DNA from: Thalassotalea profundi
GTDB taxonomy: Bacteria; Pseudomonadota; Gammaproteobacteria; Enterobacterales; Alteromonadaceae
Assembly (NCBI RefSeq): GCF_014653195.1
Contig: NZ_BNAH01000002.1
Span: forward strand, 186,377-250,376
DNA: 64,000 nucleotides
Direction of reading: 5' to 3'
How positions within the stretch are numbered: position 1 is the first letter of the stretch; the number at the start of each line of letters is the position of its first letter. This document shows, piece after piece, positions 1 to 8,401 of the stretch. The notes below the pieces were generated by a model. That model searched no databases. It saw only the letters and a program-made list of their open reading frames with translations, and was not told the DNA's origin. The position numbers and the translations under genes are program-made.

Positions 1-440
1 GTTGTTACTCTCGCTTGCTGATTTTGCTGAGCATTTTTTTCTAACCTATCAGTAAAGCTTTTCAGTTGTAGTTCAATATTACTTTCAGCTGCCTGAGGCT
101 GGCTTTGACCATGGTTATTAGCCGTTGAAGGTTGCTGTACGGTACGATTTAACAAGGCCGATAGGCTATCAGCAGGCGGGGGATTATCATTAGGGTTAGA
201 ATCAGCTAGTGGTTTAAACGCTTGACTACTAATTGATACCACATCATTTGAAAGATTTTCATCATGACTTATTGAATCGCTAGTAACTGTTGATCTTTGA
301 CTATGATCTACCGCTGCCATTAATTCGACGCCTTCAGGAATTTTTTTATTTGACATGATCACAGCATCCGGACCTAATTCTTCCTTTATTTCGATTAGAG
401 CGGTTCTCATATCTTTTGCAACAAAACGTTTAATTTTCAT
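1..440 (-). CDS. flhF: FlhF, flagellar SRP-like GTPase (N-terminal part, cut by window edge)
   Basis: FlhF is the SRP-family GTPase that sets number and polar position of flagella, acting at the pole with FlhG. Only the first 146 codons lie in the window. The frame is open to base 1 and starts at an ATG (438-440) with a GGAG-type ribosome site about 6 bases upstream. The start MKIKRFVAKDMRTAL, followed by EELGPDAVIMSNKK, is the conserved N-terminal FlhF motif. The rest of the visible part is a Gln/Ser/Asn-rich linker, the usual B domain before the NG GTPase core, which lies outside. It sits 68 bases downstream of flhA in the usual flhA-flhF order. Identity is firm; GTPase motifs cannot be checked here. 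Confidence 0.93.
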   Translation of the reverse strand, partial: MKIKRFVAKDMRTALIEIKEELGPDAVIMSNKKIPEGVELMAAVDHSQRSTVTSDSISHDENLSNDVVSISSQAFKPLADSNPNDNPPPADSLSALLNRTVQQPSTANNHGQSQPQAAESNIELQLKSFTDRLEKNAQQNQQARVT

Positions 441-508
441 AAAAAACTCCTACACCAACTTACTGATATATTTACCAGATTAATTACATACTCTGTTTGA
501 CTACCAGA

Positions 509-2611
509 TTACTGGCCAATTGAACTTACAATTTTAATTTGTTTATCATCCGGTATCTCTTGATATGAAATAACTCGTAAACTTGGGATGGTATATTTAA
601 CAAATTTAGCCATAACAGATCTTAATATCCCTGAAGTTAATAATATTGCTGTTTCGCCCGCCATTTCTTGTTGTTGAGCGCCTTCAGTTAACGACTGTTG
701 TAAACGCTCTGCAAGCCCAGGTTCAATACCAGCACCATCATCTCCTGCCATCTGCATTGATTGGTGCAACATTTGTTCCAACTCAGGTGACAATGTTATG
801 ACAGGTACTTCAATATCTGATCCAATAAGCTCTTGAACTATGAATTTACGTAGGGTTATACGTACAGCGGCAGTTAATACTTCTGGATCTTGGCTCTTAG
901 GACCGTATTCAGCTAATGTTTGAACTATGCTGCGCATATCACGAACTGGTACACCCTCATTCATTAAGTTTTGTAATACTTTAACAATGGTGCCTAACGT
1001 TAAGGTATCGGGGATCAAACCTTCGACCAATTTAGGGTAATTTTTGGCTAACAAGTCGAGTAAGTTTTGCACTTCTTCATGGCCAAGCAATTGTGATGCA
1101 TTGTTGGTTAACACTTGACTCAGATGTGTGGCTAAAACGGTCGCAGCATCAACCACGGTATAACCTAATGATTGAGCTTGTTCCCGTTGATTTTGTGTTA
1201 TCCATACTGCATCTAAACCAAAAGCCGGATCTTTGGTCGCAATACCGTCAAGTTTGCCATAAACTTGTCCAGGATTGATCGCTAAGTCATGATCATGTCG
1301 GATTTCTGCCTCACCAACGGCCACGCCCATTAATGATATTTGATAAGAGTTAGGATCAAGATCTAAGTTATCTCTAATATGAACAGCTGGTACTAAAAAG
1401 CCAAACTCTTGTGATAATTTTTTTCTCACTCCTTTTATTCGATTGAGTAATTCACCACCTTGGCCTTTATCCACAAGTGGAATTAGGCGATAACCTATTT
1501 CAAGACCAATAATATCGACATGGTTAACATCATCCCATCCAAGATCTTTAACTTCGGCTTCTTGCTGTTGGCTTTCTATTTTATCTGCTTGCTCTTTCTC
1601 TACTAATTCAACCGCTTTAGCTGCTTTCAATTTACCACTTAAATAAGCGCTACCCGCAATGAATATACCAAACATAATAAATATTAAGTTTGGCATGCCA
1701 GGCACAATACCCATGACAAACATGACACCAGCAGCAATATATAGTGACTTTTCCTGCCCTAACTGATTACTAACTTGCTGCCCCATATCTTGGGTAGTAT
1801 TTTGACGCGTTACAACAATCGCTGTACCAATAGAAAGTAATAATCCAGGTATTTGTGCAACTAACCCATCACCAATGGTTAATAGCGTATAAATTTCAAC
1901 CGCGTTATCAAACGACAAATCGTGCTGCACCATACCGATGACTAATCCACCAGTAATGTTAATAAATAATATTAAGATACCTGCAATCGCATCGCCTTTT
2001 ACAAATTTACTAGCACCGTCCATTGAGCCGTAAAAGTCAGCCTCACTAGTCACTTCAATTCGTCTTTCACGCGCCTGTTCAGCAGTAATAAAACCCGCAT
2101 TTAAATCAGCATCTATTGCCATTTGTTTACCAGGCATTGCATCTAAAGTGAAACGCGCGGTTACTTCTGAAATTCGGCCGGCACCTTTAGTAACTACCAT
2201 GAAATTGATAATAATAAGGATTAAAAAGACAACTAAACCAACGGCATAGTTCCCTCCGATAACCACCGAACCAAACGCTTCAATAACTTTACCTGCCGCG
2301 CCCGGCCCTTCATGACCTTCTAATAACACAACACGTGTACTGGCTACGTTTAATGCTAATCGTAAAATGGTAGCAATAAGAAGAACGGCAGGAAAAGAAC
2401 CAAAATCTAACGGTTTTAAGGTGTAAACGGTGATAAGTAAAACAACTAAGGATAAAGCTATGTTAAATGAAAATAATATATCAAGTAAAAATGCAGGCAT
2501 GGGTAGAATAATCATGCCAAGGACAGCCATCACAAGTATAGGAGTCCCTATTCCTGACAAATAACTGAATTTCTTTTGCTTTAATTGATTAAAATGGGAT
2601 GCTAGTTGCAT
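509..2611 (-). CDS. flhA: FlhA, flagellar type III export gate protein
   Basis: FlhA is the large inner-membrane component of the flagellar export gate; its cytoplasmic nonamer docks chaperone-substrate complexes and helps use proton motive force. The 700-residue length is typical. About eight hydrophobic segments fill residues 20-330. The conserved cytoplasmic loop is visible (TKGAGRISEVTARFTLDAMPGK, around 140-165, and ADLNAGFITAEQARERR after it). A soluble C-terminal half follows, with GLEIGYRLIPLVD and the HIRDN motif. It starts 155 bases after the flhB stop, behind a sigma-54-like box, and flhF follows 68 bases downstream, so flhA probably heads its own flhA-flhF operon. No oddities seen. 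Confidence 0.97.
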   Translation of the reverse strand: MQLASHFNQLKQKKFSYLSGIGTPILVMAVLGMIILPMPAFLLDILFSFNIALSLVVLLITVYTLKPLDFGSFPAVLLIATILRLALNVASTRVVLLEGHEGPGAAGKVIEAFGSVVIGGNYAVGLVVFLILIIINFMVVTKGAGRISEVTARFTLDAMPGKQMAIDADLNAGFITAEQARERRIEVTSEADFYGSMDGASKFVKGDAIAGILILFINITGGLVIGMVQHDLSFDNAVEIYTLLTIGDGLVAQIPGLLLSIGTAIVVTRQNTTQDMGQQVSNQLGQEKSLYIAAGVMFVMGIVPGMPNLIFIMFGIFIAGSAYLSGKLKAAKAVELVEKEQADKIESQQQEAEVKDLGWDDVNHVDIIGLEIGYRLIPLVDKGQGGELLNRIKGVRKKLSQEFGFLVPAVHIRDNLDLDPNSYQISLMGVAVGEAEIRHDHDLAINPGQVYGKLDGIATKDPAFGLDAVWITQNQREQAQSLGYTVVDAATVLATHLSQVLTNNASQLLGHEEVQNLLDLLAKNYPKLVEGLIPDTLTLGTIVKVLQNLMNEGVPVRDMRSIVQTLAEYGPKSQDPEVLTAAVRITLRKFIVQELIGSDIEVPVITLSPELEQMLHQSMQMAGDDGAGIEPGLAERLQQSLTEGAQQQEMAGETAILLTSGILRSVMAKFVKYTIPSLRVISYQEIPDDKQIKIVSSIGQ

Positions 2612-2650
2612 TTACTACACACGATAAAATATTGACGCATACTAGTGACC

Positions 2651-2666
2651 AGCAATTTATGCGCCA
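2651..2666 (-). promoter_or_regulatory. Sigma-54 promoter upstream of flhA
   Basis: On the minus strand the sequence reads TGGCGCATAAATTGCT, a near-perfect -24/-12 element (TGGCAY-N5-TTGCW) with GG and GC exactly 10 bases apart. It lies about 40 bases before the flhA start codon in the flhB-flhA gap. FlrA/sigma-54 control of flhA operons is known in Vibrio; the assignment here is by pattern only. Confidence 0.8.
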
Positions 2667-2766
2667 AGTATTTAAGGGATGTGCAAATTACTGGCAAGCT
2701 TTTAGAACAACAGTTTCGGGCGTTAATGTTTCATATTTTTGTCAGCATAATAACCGACCTAGATTA

Positions 2767-3897
2767 TTAATACTTGAACTCATCAGGGATTGGTAAATTT
2801 TTAGATAATGCTTTAGGGCGTTTCGCATGCCCCTTTCTATGTTCAGCTAGTTGAAATACAAAAGCTAAAATTTGCGCGACTGCTGCAAATAACTCTTCAG
2901 GAATTTCATCATCGACTTCTGCTGTGTAATATAAAGAGCGTGCCAGTGCAGGTGATGCAATAATTTCGACATTATGCTCTTTTGCAATGGTACGAATATG
3001 TAATGCCATTTGATCCACCCCTTTGGCAACAAGAATTGGCGCGCCAGTGCCTTGAGGATCATATTTTAATGCAACAGAAAAGTGAGTTGGATTAGTAATA
3101 ACCACATCAGAATCAGGCACTTCAGCCATCATTCGTCGCTGCGACATTTCATATTGTGTACGACGAATACGCCCCTTAATTTCGGGACTACCTTCGGTAT
3201 TTTTATGTTCGTCTTTAATTTCTTGCTTTGTCATTTTTAATTGACGAGTATGGTTCCACTTTTGATAAGGAGCATCAACGATTACAATAATAATAAGTGA
3301 GCATGCTAACACTAGAAACATCCATAAAAGCATTTCTACTGCATGAGAAAAATTAAACGGAATAGCCTCAACACTTAAAGAGAGTATTTGATCAAAAAGG
3401 TTATCTAATAATAAATATGCAACAATGAAAACAACAAAAAACTTAAGGATGGATTTGATTAATTCAACATAAGCCTGCACGCCAAACATACGCTTAAACC
3501 CAGCTAATGGTGACATTTTACTTAGTTTTGGCGCCATAGCTTCCCACGAAAAGCTCATGCCACCTAACATAGTATTTCCGATAAATGCGGCCACCATGAT
3601 AATGGCAAAAATCCACATCAATGGAGAAAAGACAGCAGAAACACTTTCACTAACCGCTTGATATAATGCATGTATATCCATAGCTTCTCTACGAGATACA
3701 CTAAATAAGCGTTTCATCATTTTCGTTAAGTTGTCAACTAAGCTACCACCAACCATCATTAATGCGACTGCGCTGCCAACAAGCACAAATAGCGTTCCTA
3801 AATCTTTTGAGCGTGCTATTTGACCTTTTTTTCGTGCATCAGCCAGCTTTTTCGCCGTGGGTTCTTCGGTTTTTTCACCACTACTTTCTTCAGCCAT
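2767..3897 (-). CDS. flhB: FlhB, export gate and substrate-specificity switch
   Basis: FlhB is the inner-membrane export component that autocleaves at an NPTH site and switches secretion from rod/hook to filament substrates when FliK signals hook completion. The 376 residues show the N-terminal GEKTEEPTAKKLADARKKGQ motif, four hydrophobic segments (about 33-215), and the cytoplasmic FlhBC domain with the intact cleavage motif in VVITNPTHFSVALKYD near residue 268. It follows fliR with 2 bases between them and ends the fliK-to-flhB run. Length and motifs are ordinary. Confidence 0.97.
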   Translation of the reverse strand: MAEESSGEKTEEPTAKKLADARKKGQIARSKDLGTLFVLVGSAVALMMVGGSLVDNLTKMMKRLFSVSRREAMDIHALYQAVSESVSAVFSPLMWIFAIIMVAAFIGNTMLGGMSFSWEAMAPKLSKMSPLAGFKRMFGVQAYVELIKSILKFFVVFIVAYLLLDNLFDQILSLSVEAIPFNFSHAVEMLLWMFLVLACSLIIIVIVDAPYQKWNHTRQLKMTKQEIKDEHKNTEGSPEIKGRIRRTQYEMSQRRMMAEVPDSDVVITNPTHFSVALKYDPQGTGAPILVAKGVDQMALHIRTIAKEHNVEIIASPALARSLYYTAEVDDEIPEELFAAVAQILAFVFQLAEHRKGHAKRPKALSKNLPIPDEFKY

Positions 3898-3899
3898 TA

Positions 3900-4682
3900 T
3901 TAACTCCCCTGACAGTTGATAAGGTAACAGCTAAAGTCTAATGCGCGTTGCCACTGAGCTTCAAAGTGAATAATAAAATTTCCCATCGTTAGCCACATAA
4001 TAATCAAACCAGAGCACATGGTAATTGGAAAACCAATCGCAAAGATATTTAATTGAGGGGCCGCACGTGTCATGATCCCAAAAGAAAAATTAACTAATAA
4101 CATCGCGGTAATGGGCGCCATGGCCAATGATAATGCGGTAGCAAACATCCAACTTCCCCATTCTACAATTTCTTTGTACTTAATGGTTTCAAAGCTTTCT
4201 AAAGGTATAGGCAGTGTTTCAAAACTAACGACAACATAATTTAAATAGGCTAAATGCCCATCCATCACCCAAAAAAGTAGTGTTGTTAAAATTAAGAAAA
4301 ATTGCCCTACGGCTGGAACGTTCATACCACTTGCAGGGTCAACTAATGATGCAAACCCTAACCCCGACTGCATTGCAATAATTTGTCCGGCCAAGGTGAA
4401 TGTATTCACTACAATAATGGTCACAAAGCCAATCATTACCCCTATCAGAGTTTGTTCTGCTATCAATAATGCCGTTTGTAATGAAACCAATTCATCAACC
4501 TTTGTTGGAGGAATAGCTGGCATTATTGCAATAGTGATCGCTAAACAAAGAAAGAGTTTCACTCGTGTAGGAATCGTTTGAGCGCCCAAGCCCATCATTG
4601 ACATAATCAGTGCAGAAACACGTGCAAAAGGCAGTATAAAATCAGCCATGTACTGATTTATGACTGACTGGGTAAACTCCAT
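3900..4682 (-). CDS. fliR: FliR, export gate membrane protein
   Basis: FliR joins FliP and FliQ to form the helical export-gate pore at the centre of the MS ring. The 260-residue protein is almost wholly hydrophobic with about six membrane segments. It carries family-typical stretches such as FARVSALIMSMMGLG near the start and GFASLVDPASGMNVPAVGQF in the middle. Its start codon overlaps the fliQ stop by one base, and flhB follows after 2 bases, so it is translationally coupled inside the fliK-flhB operon. The FliPQR set is complete and in the standard order. Confidence 0.96.
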   Translation of the reverse strand: MEFTQSVINQYMADFILPFARVSALIMSMMGLGAQTIPTRVKLFLCLAITIAIMPAIPPTKVDELVSLQTALLIAEQTLIGVMIGFVTIIVVNTFTLAGQIIAMQSGLGFASLVDPASGMNVPAVGQFFLILTTLLFWVMDGHLAYLNYVVVSFETLPIPLESFETIKYKEIVEWGSWMFATALSLAMAPITAMLLVNFSFGIMTRAAPQLNIFAIGFPITMCSGLIIMWLTMGNFIIHFEAQWQRALDFSCYLINCQGS

Positions 4683-4951
4683 TAGCTCACCACAGAGGGG
4701 ATGCTATTAATTAGCCTTATTGTATAGTCCATTAACTGTTGAACCAGCCAATGTCCACCAACAATTAATGTCAGTAAGGTGACAATTAATCGCGGAAGAA
4801 AACTCAGTGTTTGCTCATTTATTGAGGTCGCGGCTTGGAAAACAGCAACAACTAATCCAATAATTAAACTAGGAATAATTGTTGCGCTAACAAGTAGTAT
4901 TACTAGAAATAATGCATCTCGTAATATATCAACAAAGACCTCAGGGCTCAT
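4682..4951 (-). CDS. fliQ: FliQ, export gate membrane protein
   Basis: FliQ is the small two-helix subunit packed around the FliP-FliR core of the flagellar export gate. At 89 residues it has the usual length. Two hydrophobic helices are evident (about 14-38 and 53-75), separated by the conserved FQAATSINEQTLSFLPRL segment. It overlaps its neighbours by one base on each side (fliP stop, fliR start), which indicates tight translational coupling. Confidence 0.96.
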   Translation of the reverse strand: MSPEVFVDILRDALFLVILLVSATIIPSLIIGLVVAVFQAATSINEQTLSFLPRLIVTLLTLIVGGHWLVQQLMDYTIRLINSIPSVVS

Positions 4952-5754
4952 TACACTGCTCCTAATCCATAACTCGTTGCGATAGTACCTATCACTAAGT
5001 TCCAGCCATCTACCAGCACAAATAGCATGAGCTTAAAAGGCAATGATACAATCATGGGGGATAACATCATCATACCCATTGCCATTAAAATACTGGCAAC
5101 CACTAAATCGATAATTAAAAAAGGAATAAATAGCATAAACCCAATTTGAAATGCTGTTTTTAATTCACTGATAATGAAAGCTGGAATAATAACAGTCATT
5201 GGTAAATCTTCTGGTTTGTCTGCTTGTGTGATACCGGCCATATTTGCCAATGTATCTAAATCTTTAATACGAGTTTGTTCAAGCATAAAAGTTCGTAACG
5301 GAACTTTAGCTTGATCAACCGCTTCCATCGACGTCATTTGATCCGCCATATAGGGTGCAATAGCACGATCATGTATCTGATTATAAACAGGTGTCATAAT
5401 AAACAAGGTCATAAACAAGGTTAAGCCTATAATCACTTGATTTGAAGGCGTTTGTTGTAAACCAAAAGCTTGACGAAGTATTGCCATAATCACCACAATA
5501 CGAGTAAAAGACGTCATCATAATCACGGCCGCTGGAATAAAGCTCAGCGCCGTCATAAAAATGAGTATTTGCAGTGTAATAGAATACTCTTGAGAGCCGT
5601 CAGGATTAGTGGTTAATTTTAATGCTGACATTGATAAGTCTTGTGCATAAACACTTTGACTCAACAAACCGGCAATTATAATACCCGTCAGTATTAAAAA
5701 TTTGCTACCTAAACCTGAACGAGTAAAAGGATTATTTTTTATCATTATTTTCAC
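4951..5754 (-). CDS. fliP: FliP, export gate membrane protein
   Basis: FliP forms the pentameric core of the export gate with FliR. The protein begins with a cleavable signal peptide ending near SVYA-Q, a known FliP feature. Family motifs follow: [22 protein letters not shown] (about 82-104), [18 protein letters not shown] and [17 protein letters not shown] at the C-terminus. It is 267 residues from the chosen start, slightly longer than the enterobacterial protein because of the N-terminal extension. It overlaps fliO by 23 bases and fliQ by one base. Confidence 0.96.
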   Translation of the reverse strand: MKIMIKNNPFTRSGLGSKFLILTGIIIAGLLSQSVYAQDLSMSALKLTTNPDGSQEYSITLQILIFMTALSFIPAAVIMMTSFTRIVVIMAILRQAFGLQQTPSNQVIIGLTLFMTLFIMTPVYNQIHDRAIAPYMADQMTSMEAVDQAKVPLRTFMLEQTRIKDLDTLANMAGITQADKPEDLPMTVIIPAFIISELKTAFQIGFMLFIPFLIIDLVVASILMAMGMMMLSPMIVSLPFKLMLFVLVDGWNLVIGTIATSYGLGAV

Positions 5755-6247
5755 TCGATTTAGTCAAAAACTTTAACCAGGATGTATTAATATTATTAAC
5801 AGTGTTGTTGTCTACATCTATAGGCTCATCTAGCGTTTTTAATAAGGTGATTTGCTGTCCACTCACCCCTAGTAGCAGTTGTTGGTTTTGCACTTCAACC
5901 ACTACCAATCGTTCTTTAGGACCTAATGATAAACTGGTGATCACTTTCATTCCTGAAACTGACTTAGTCGTTAATTGAAACTTTTTGAGTATTAAGGCAC
6001 TGATTACAATTAATACCAATACCATGAGCAAAGAGACAATCATAGAACCGGCATCTAAATTCGTATTCGCATGCTTGCCGACTTGAACACTACTTTCTTG
6101 TGCAATGGTTTCTTGAACAATCTGGTTTTTACCAACATCGGTCTGCGCCATAGCCGACAAGGAAAGTATGCTCATTGTTAGGCATATCAGTATACGTTTA
6201 GAAAATTTATTTAAGCTTTTTAATACGTTCAACTTGACTAATAACAT
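5732..6247 (-). CDS. fliO: FliO, export gate assembly factor
   Basis: FliO is a poorly conserved membrane protein that helps FliP oligomerise during export-gate assembly. The assignment rests on position between fliN and fliP, a signal-like N-terminus ending near LSAMAQ, one strong membrane segment (about 67-87) and a small cytoplasmic domain containing [22 protein letters not shown], the recognisable FliO core. The 171-residue frame overlaps the end of fliN by 41 bases. A TTG codon five residues in could be the true start, so the N-terminus is uncertain. Confidence 0.9.
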   Translation of the reverse strand: MLLVKLNVLKSLNKFSKRILICLTMSILSLSAMAQTDVGKNQIVQETIAQESSVQVGKHANTNLDAGSMIVSLLMVLVLIVISALILKKFQLTTKSVSGMKVITSLSLGPKERLVVVEVQNQQLLLGVSGQQITLLKTLDEPIDVDNNTVNNINTSWLKFLTKSSENNDKK

Positions 6248-6602
6248 CCGTTAATCGAATACCAAATTTATCATTAACTACAACCACTTCGCCATGGGCA
6301 ATTAATGTACCATTAACGAGTACATCAAGCGCTTCACCCGCGACTCGATCTAACTCAACTACAGACCCCTGATTTAGCTGTAGTAAATTACGAATACTAA
6401 TATGGCTACGGCCTACTTCCATTGCTATGGTAACAGGAATATCTAGAATCGCATCAAGTTTACGTTTTTCTTCACCCGTAATTGGCGCATCTTCTTCTTG
6501 TAATTCATCCAACTCAACAGGTTTGGCTTCCTCAGCCTCGGCTTCAGCTTGCTCTTCCATAGCCTCGTCCCACATGCCTAAATCGTCTTCGTTATCACTC
6601 AT
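6207..6602 (-). CDS. fliN: FliN, flagellar C-ring switch protein
   Basis: FliN forms the bottom of the C-ring with FliM and binds FliH for export docking. The first ~50 residues are strongly acidic. The C-terminal 80 residues are a SpoA (FliM/FliN) domain with ILDIPVTIAMEVGRSHISIRNLLQL and the ending [18 protein letters not shown]. The 131-residue length is typical for gammaproteobacteria. It follows fliM after 18 bases and overlaps fliO. Confidence 0.96.
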   Translation of the reverse strand: MSDNEDDLGMWDEAMEEQAEAEAEEAKPVELDELQEEDAPITGEEKRKLDAILDIPVTIAMEVGRSHISIRNLLQLNQGSVVELDRVAGEALDVLVNGTLIAHGEVVVVNDKFGIRLTDVISQVERIKKLK

Positions 6603-6620
6603 ACCTTTAACCTCAGGTTG

Positions 6621-7688
6621 TTAATACTCTAAATCATCTTCTAATAGATGTAATTCAGCATCACTGTCCAATCGTTTGCCGCCTTTAGTCAAAATCGTAA
6701 GTTCAGATTTAACTGACTCAGGGCGTTTAATTTTCTCTTTTATTTGTAATGCAACATTGTCACGACTCTTACCCAATTTAGCTCTAAACGACGGTAAGTC
6801 TTCTATTAATACGGTAATATGCTCTGGCATTTCTATTGGAATGATATCGCCAGCTTTTAAGTCCATTACTTGTTGTAATGAAATATCTACTTCCAAAAAT
6901 TTTGTGGTTAACTCAACAGGAACATCCATGATTTCATCACGAAGCGCCTTTGACCAACGCATGTCAGTGTCTTCTTTATCACTTTGTACGCCAGCATCCA
7001 ATAATTCACGTATAGGTTCTAACATTGAATATGGTAAGGCTACGTGGAAATCACCACCACCACCGTCAAGTTCAATATGAAATGAGCTAATCACGACGAC
7101 TTCTGTAGGACTTACAATATTAGCCATTGAAGGATTCACTTCTGAATCTAAATATTCAAATGACACATCCATTACTGGCGACCAAGCTTCTTTATAGTCT
7201 TCAAAAATAAGCTTTAATAGCATTTGAATAATACGGCGTTCCGTTGGTGTAAATTCTCGACCTTCTATTTTTGCATGATAGCGGCCATCACCACCAAAAA
7301 AATTATCCACTAATATGAAAACCAAACGCGCTTCCATTGTAATAAGCGCGGTACCTTTTAATGGGCGAAAACGTACCATATTTAAGCTAGTTGGTACGAA
7401 TAACGTATGTACGTACTCGCCAAATTTAATCATTTGTATGCCGTTAATCGAAACTTCCGCCGTTCGACGCATCATATTAAACAAGCTGATTCGCATATGA
7501 CGAGCAAAGCGTTCGTTCACCATTTCCAACGTTGGCATACGACCACGTACGATACGATCTTGAGAAGAAAAGTCGTAGTCACTAGTGCCCTTCTTCTCAC
7601 CAGCGTCTTCAACAATTTCCTCTTCTTCAACTTCATCTACACCATGAAGTAGCGCATCGATTTCGTCTTGTGATAATAAATCGCTCAC
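6621..7688 (-). CDS. fliM: FliM, flagellar motor switch protein
   Basis: FliM is the middle C-ring protein that binds phosphorylated CheY and passes the switch signal to FliG. The 355 residues open with the CheY-binding peptide LLSQDEIDALLHGV. An acidic linker follows, then the CheC-like middle domain with the GGXG-type motif DNFFGGDGRYHAKIEGREFTP, and a C-terminal SpoA domain containing DLKAGDIIPIEMPE. All expected parts are present and the start is fixed by the N-terminal peptide. It lies 74 bases after fliL in the same operon. Confidence 0.97.
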   Translation of the reverse strand: MSDLLSQDEIDALLHGVDEVEEEEIVEDAGEKKGTSDYDFSSQDRIVRGRMPTLEMVNERFARHMRISLFNMMRRTAEVSINGIQMIKFGEYVHTLFVPTSLNMVRFRPLKGTALITMEARLVFILVDNFFGGDGRYHAKIEGREFTPTERRIIQMLLKLIFEDYKEAWSPVMDVSFEYLDSEVNPSMANIVSPTEVVVISSFHIELDGGGGDFHVALPYSMLEPIRELLDAGVQSDKEDTDMRWSKALRDEIMDVPVELTTKFLEVDISLQQVMDLKAGDIIPIEMPEHITVLIEDLPSFRAKLGKSRDNVALQIKEKIKRPESVKSELTILTKGGKRLDSDAELHLLEDDLEY

Positions 7689-7762
7689 TCAATAATCTCT
7701 TCAGTCTTTATCAAAAAAATCGTACTGCCCTGCATATAAATAAGCGTAATGGGCAAAGTGCA

Positions 7763-8302
7763 TTATTGCATTACAAAACCAGTAAACAATACCTGTTCAA
7801 TAATTTTACCATCTTCAACTTCAGTCATCACTTTTTGCACTTCAGCTAAAGCCTTCTGTTTCAATGAAGTTTTACCAGCACTCGTTGCTAAGTCATCTGC
7901 ATTGGACTGTGTGAATACAGCAAGTAAGGTGCTTTCCACTAATGGAATATGCTTTTTAGTGGCTTCTTCATTATTACTACCCCGAACTAATAGCTGAACA
8001 CGTATTTCAACAAATCGATCTCGTGCCGCACCTGGCACATTAAATCGAAAAGGTCTCGGCATAGGAACATATAATGCAGTTCCCATACTCGCCTGTTCAA
8101 CGGTTGATTCACCACCTTCAGGTGAGGATTGCCCACTACTTAAAACGGCATCTAACTGTGCTTGAGAAACATCTTCACCACCTGACATAAAAAAGAACGC
8201 TACCCCACCACCAATCGCTAAAATAGCGACAATTGCGATGATAATAATCATTTTTTTCTTTTTACCTGATTTATCAAGTTCGAGAGCTTTTTCGTCTGCC
8301 AT
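7763..8302 (-). CDS. fliL: FliL, flagellar basal-body-associated protein
   Basis: FliL is a single-pass inner-membrane protein whose periplasmic stomatin-like domain rings the stator units. The 179-residue protein has a lysine-rich cytoplasmic tip (KSGKKKK), one membrane helix (about 19-38), a Ser/Gly/Glu-rich periplasmic linker, and a C-terminal domain with RDRFVEIRVQLLVRG and the conserved ending EQVLFTGFVMQ. The ATG follows an AAGGA ribosome site. It lies about 100 bases after fliK. Confidence 0.95.
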   Translation of the reverse strand: MADEKALELDKSGKKKKMIIIIAIVAILAIGGGVAFFFMSGGEDVSQAQLDAVLSSGQSSPEGGESTVEQASMGTALYVPMPRPFRFNVPGAARDRFVEIRVQLLVRGSNNEEATKKHIPLVESTLLAVFTQSNADDLATSAGKTSLKQKALAEVQKVMTEVEDGKIIEQVLFTGFVMQ

Positions 8303-8401
8303 GGTTAATCCTTAATTCTCTATTACGAAATGGGGGTCTTATTCTTAGACTATATCCTTGATCCCATACTCAGCAAAAGTATTTTCTAAAATATCTGTCT
8401 A

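Noticed and set aside
2599..2796. 65-codon plus-strand frame between flhA and flhB
   Set aside because: It overlaps both genes' ends and the sigma-54 box of flhA, has no ribosome site and no recognisable protein pattern.
6676..7080. 134-codon plus-strand frame opposite fliM
   Set aside because: It is the reverse complement of a firm gene with Ser-rich shadow composition and no start context.
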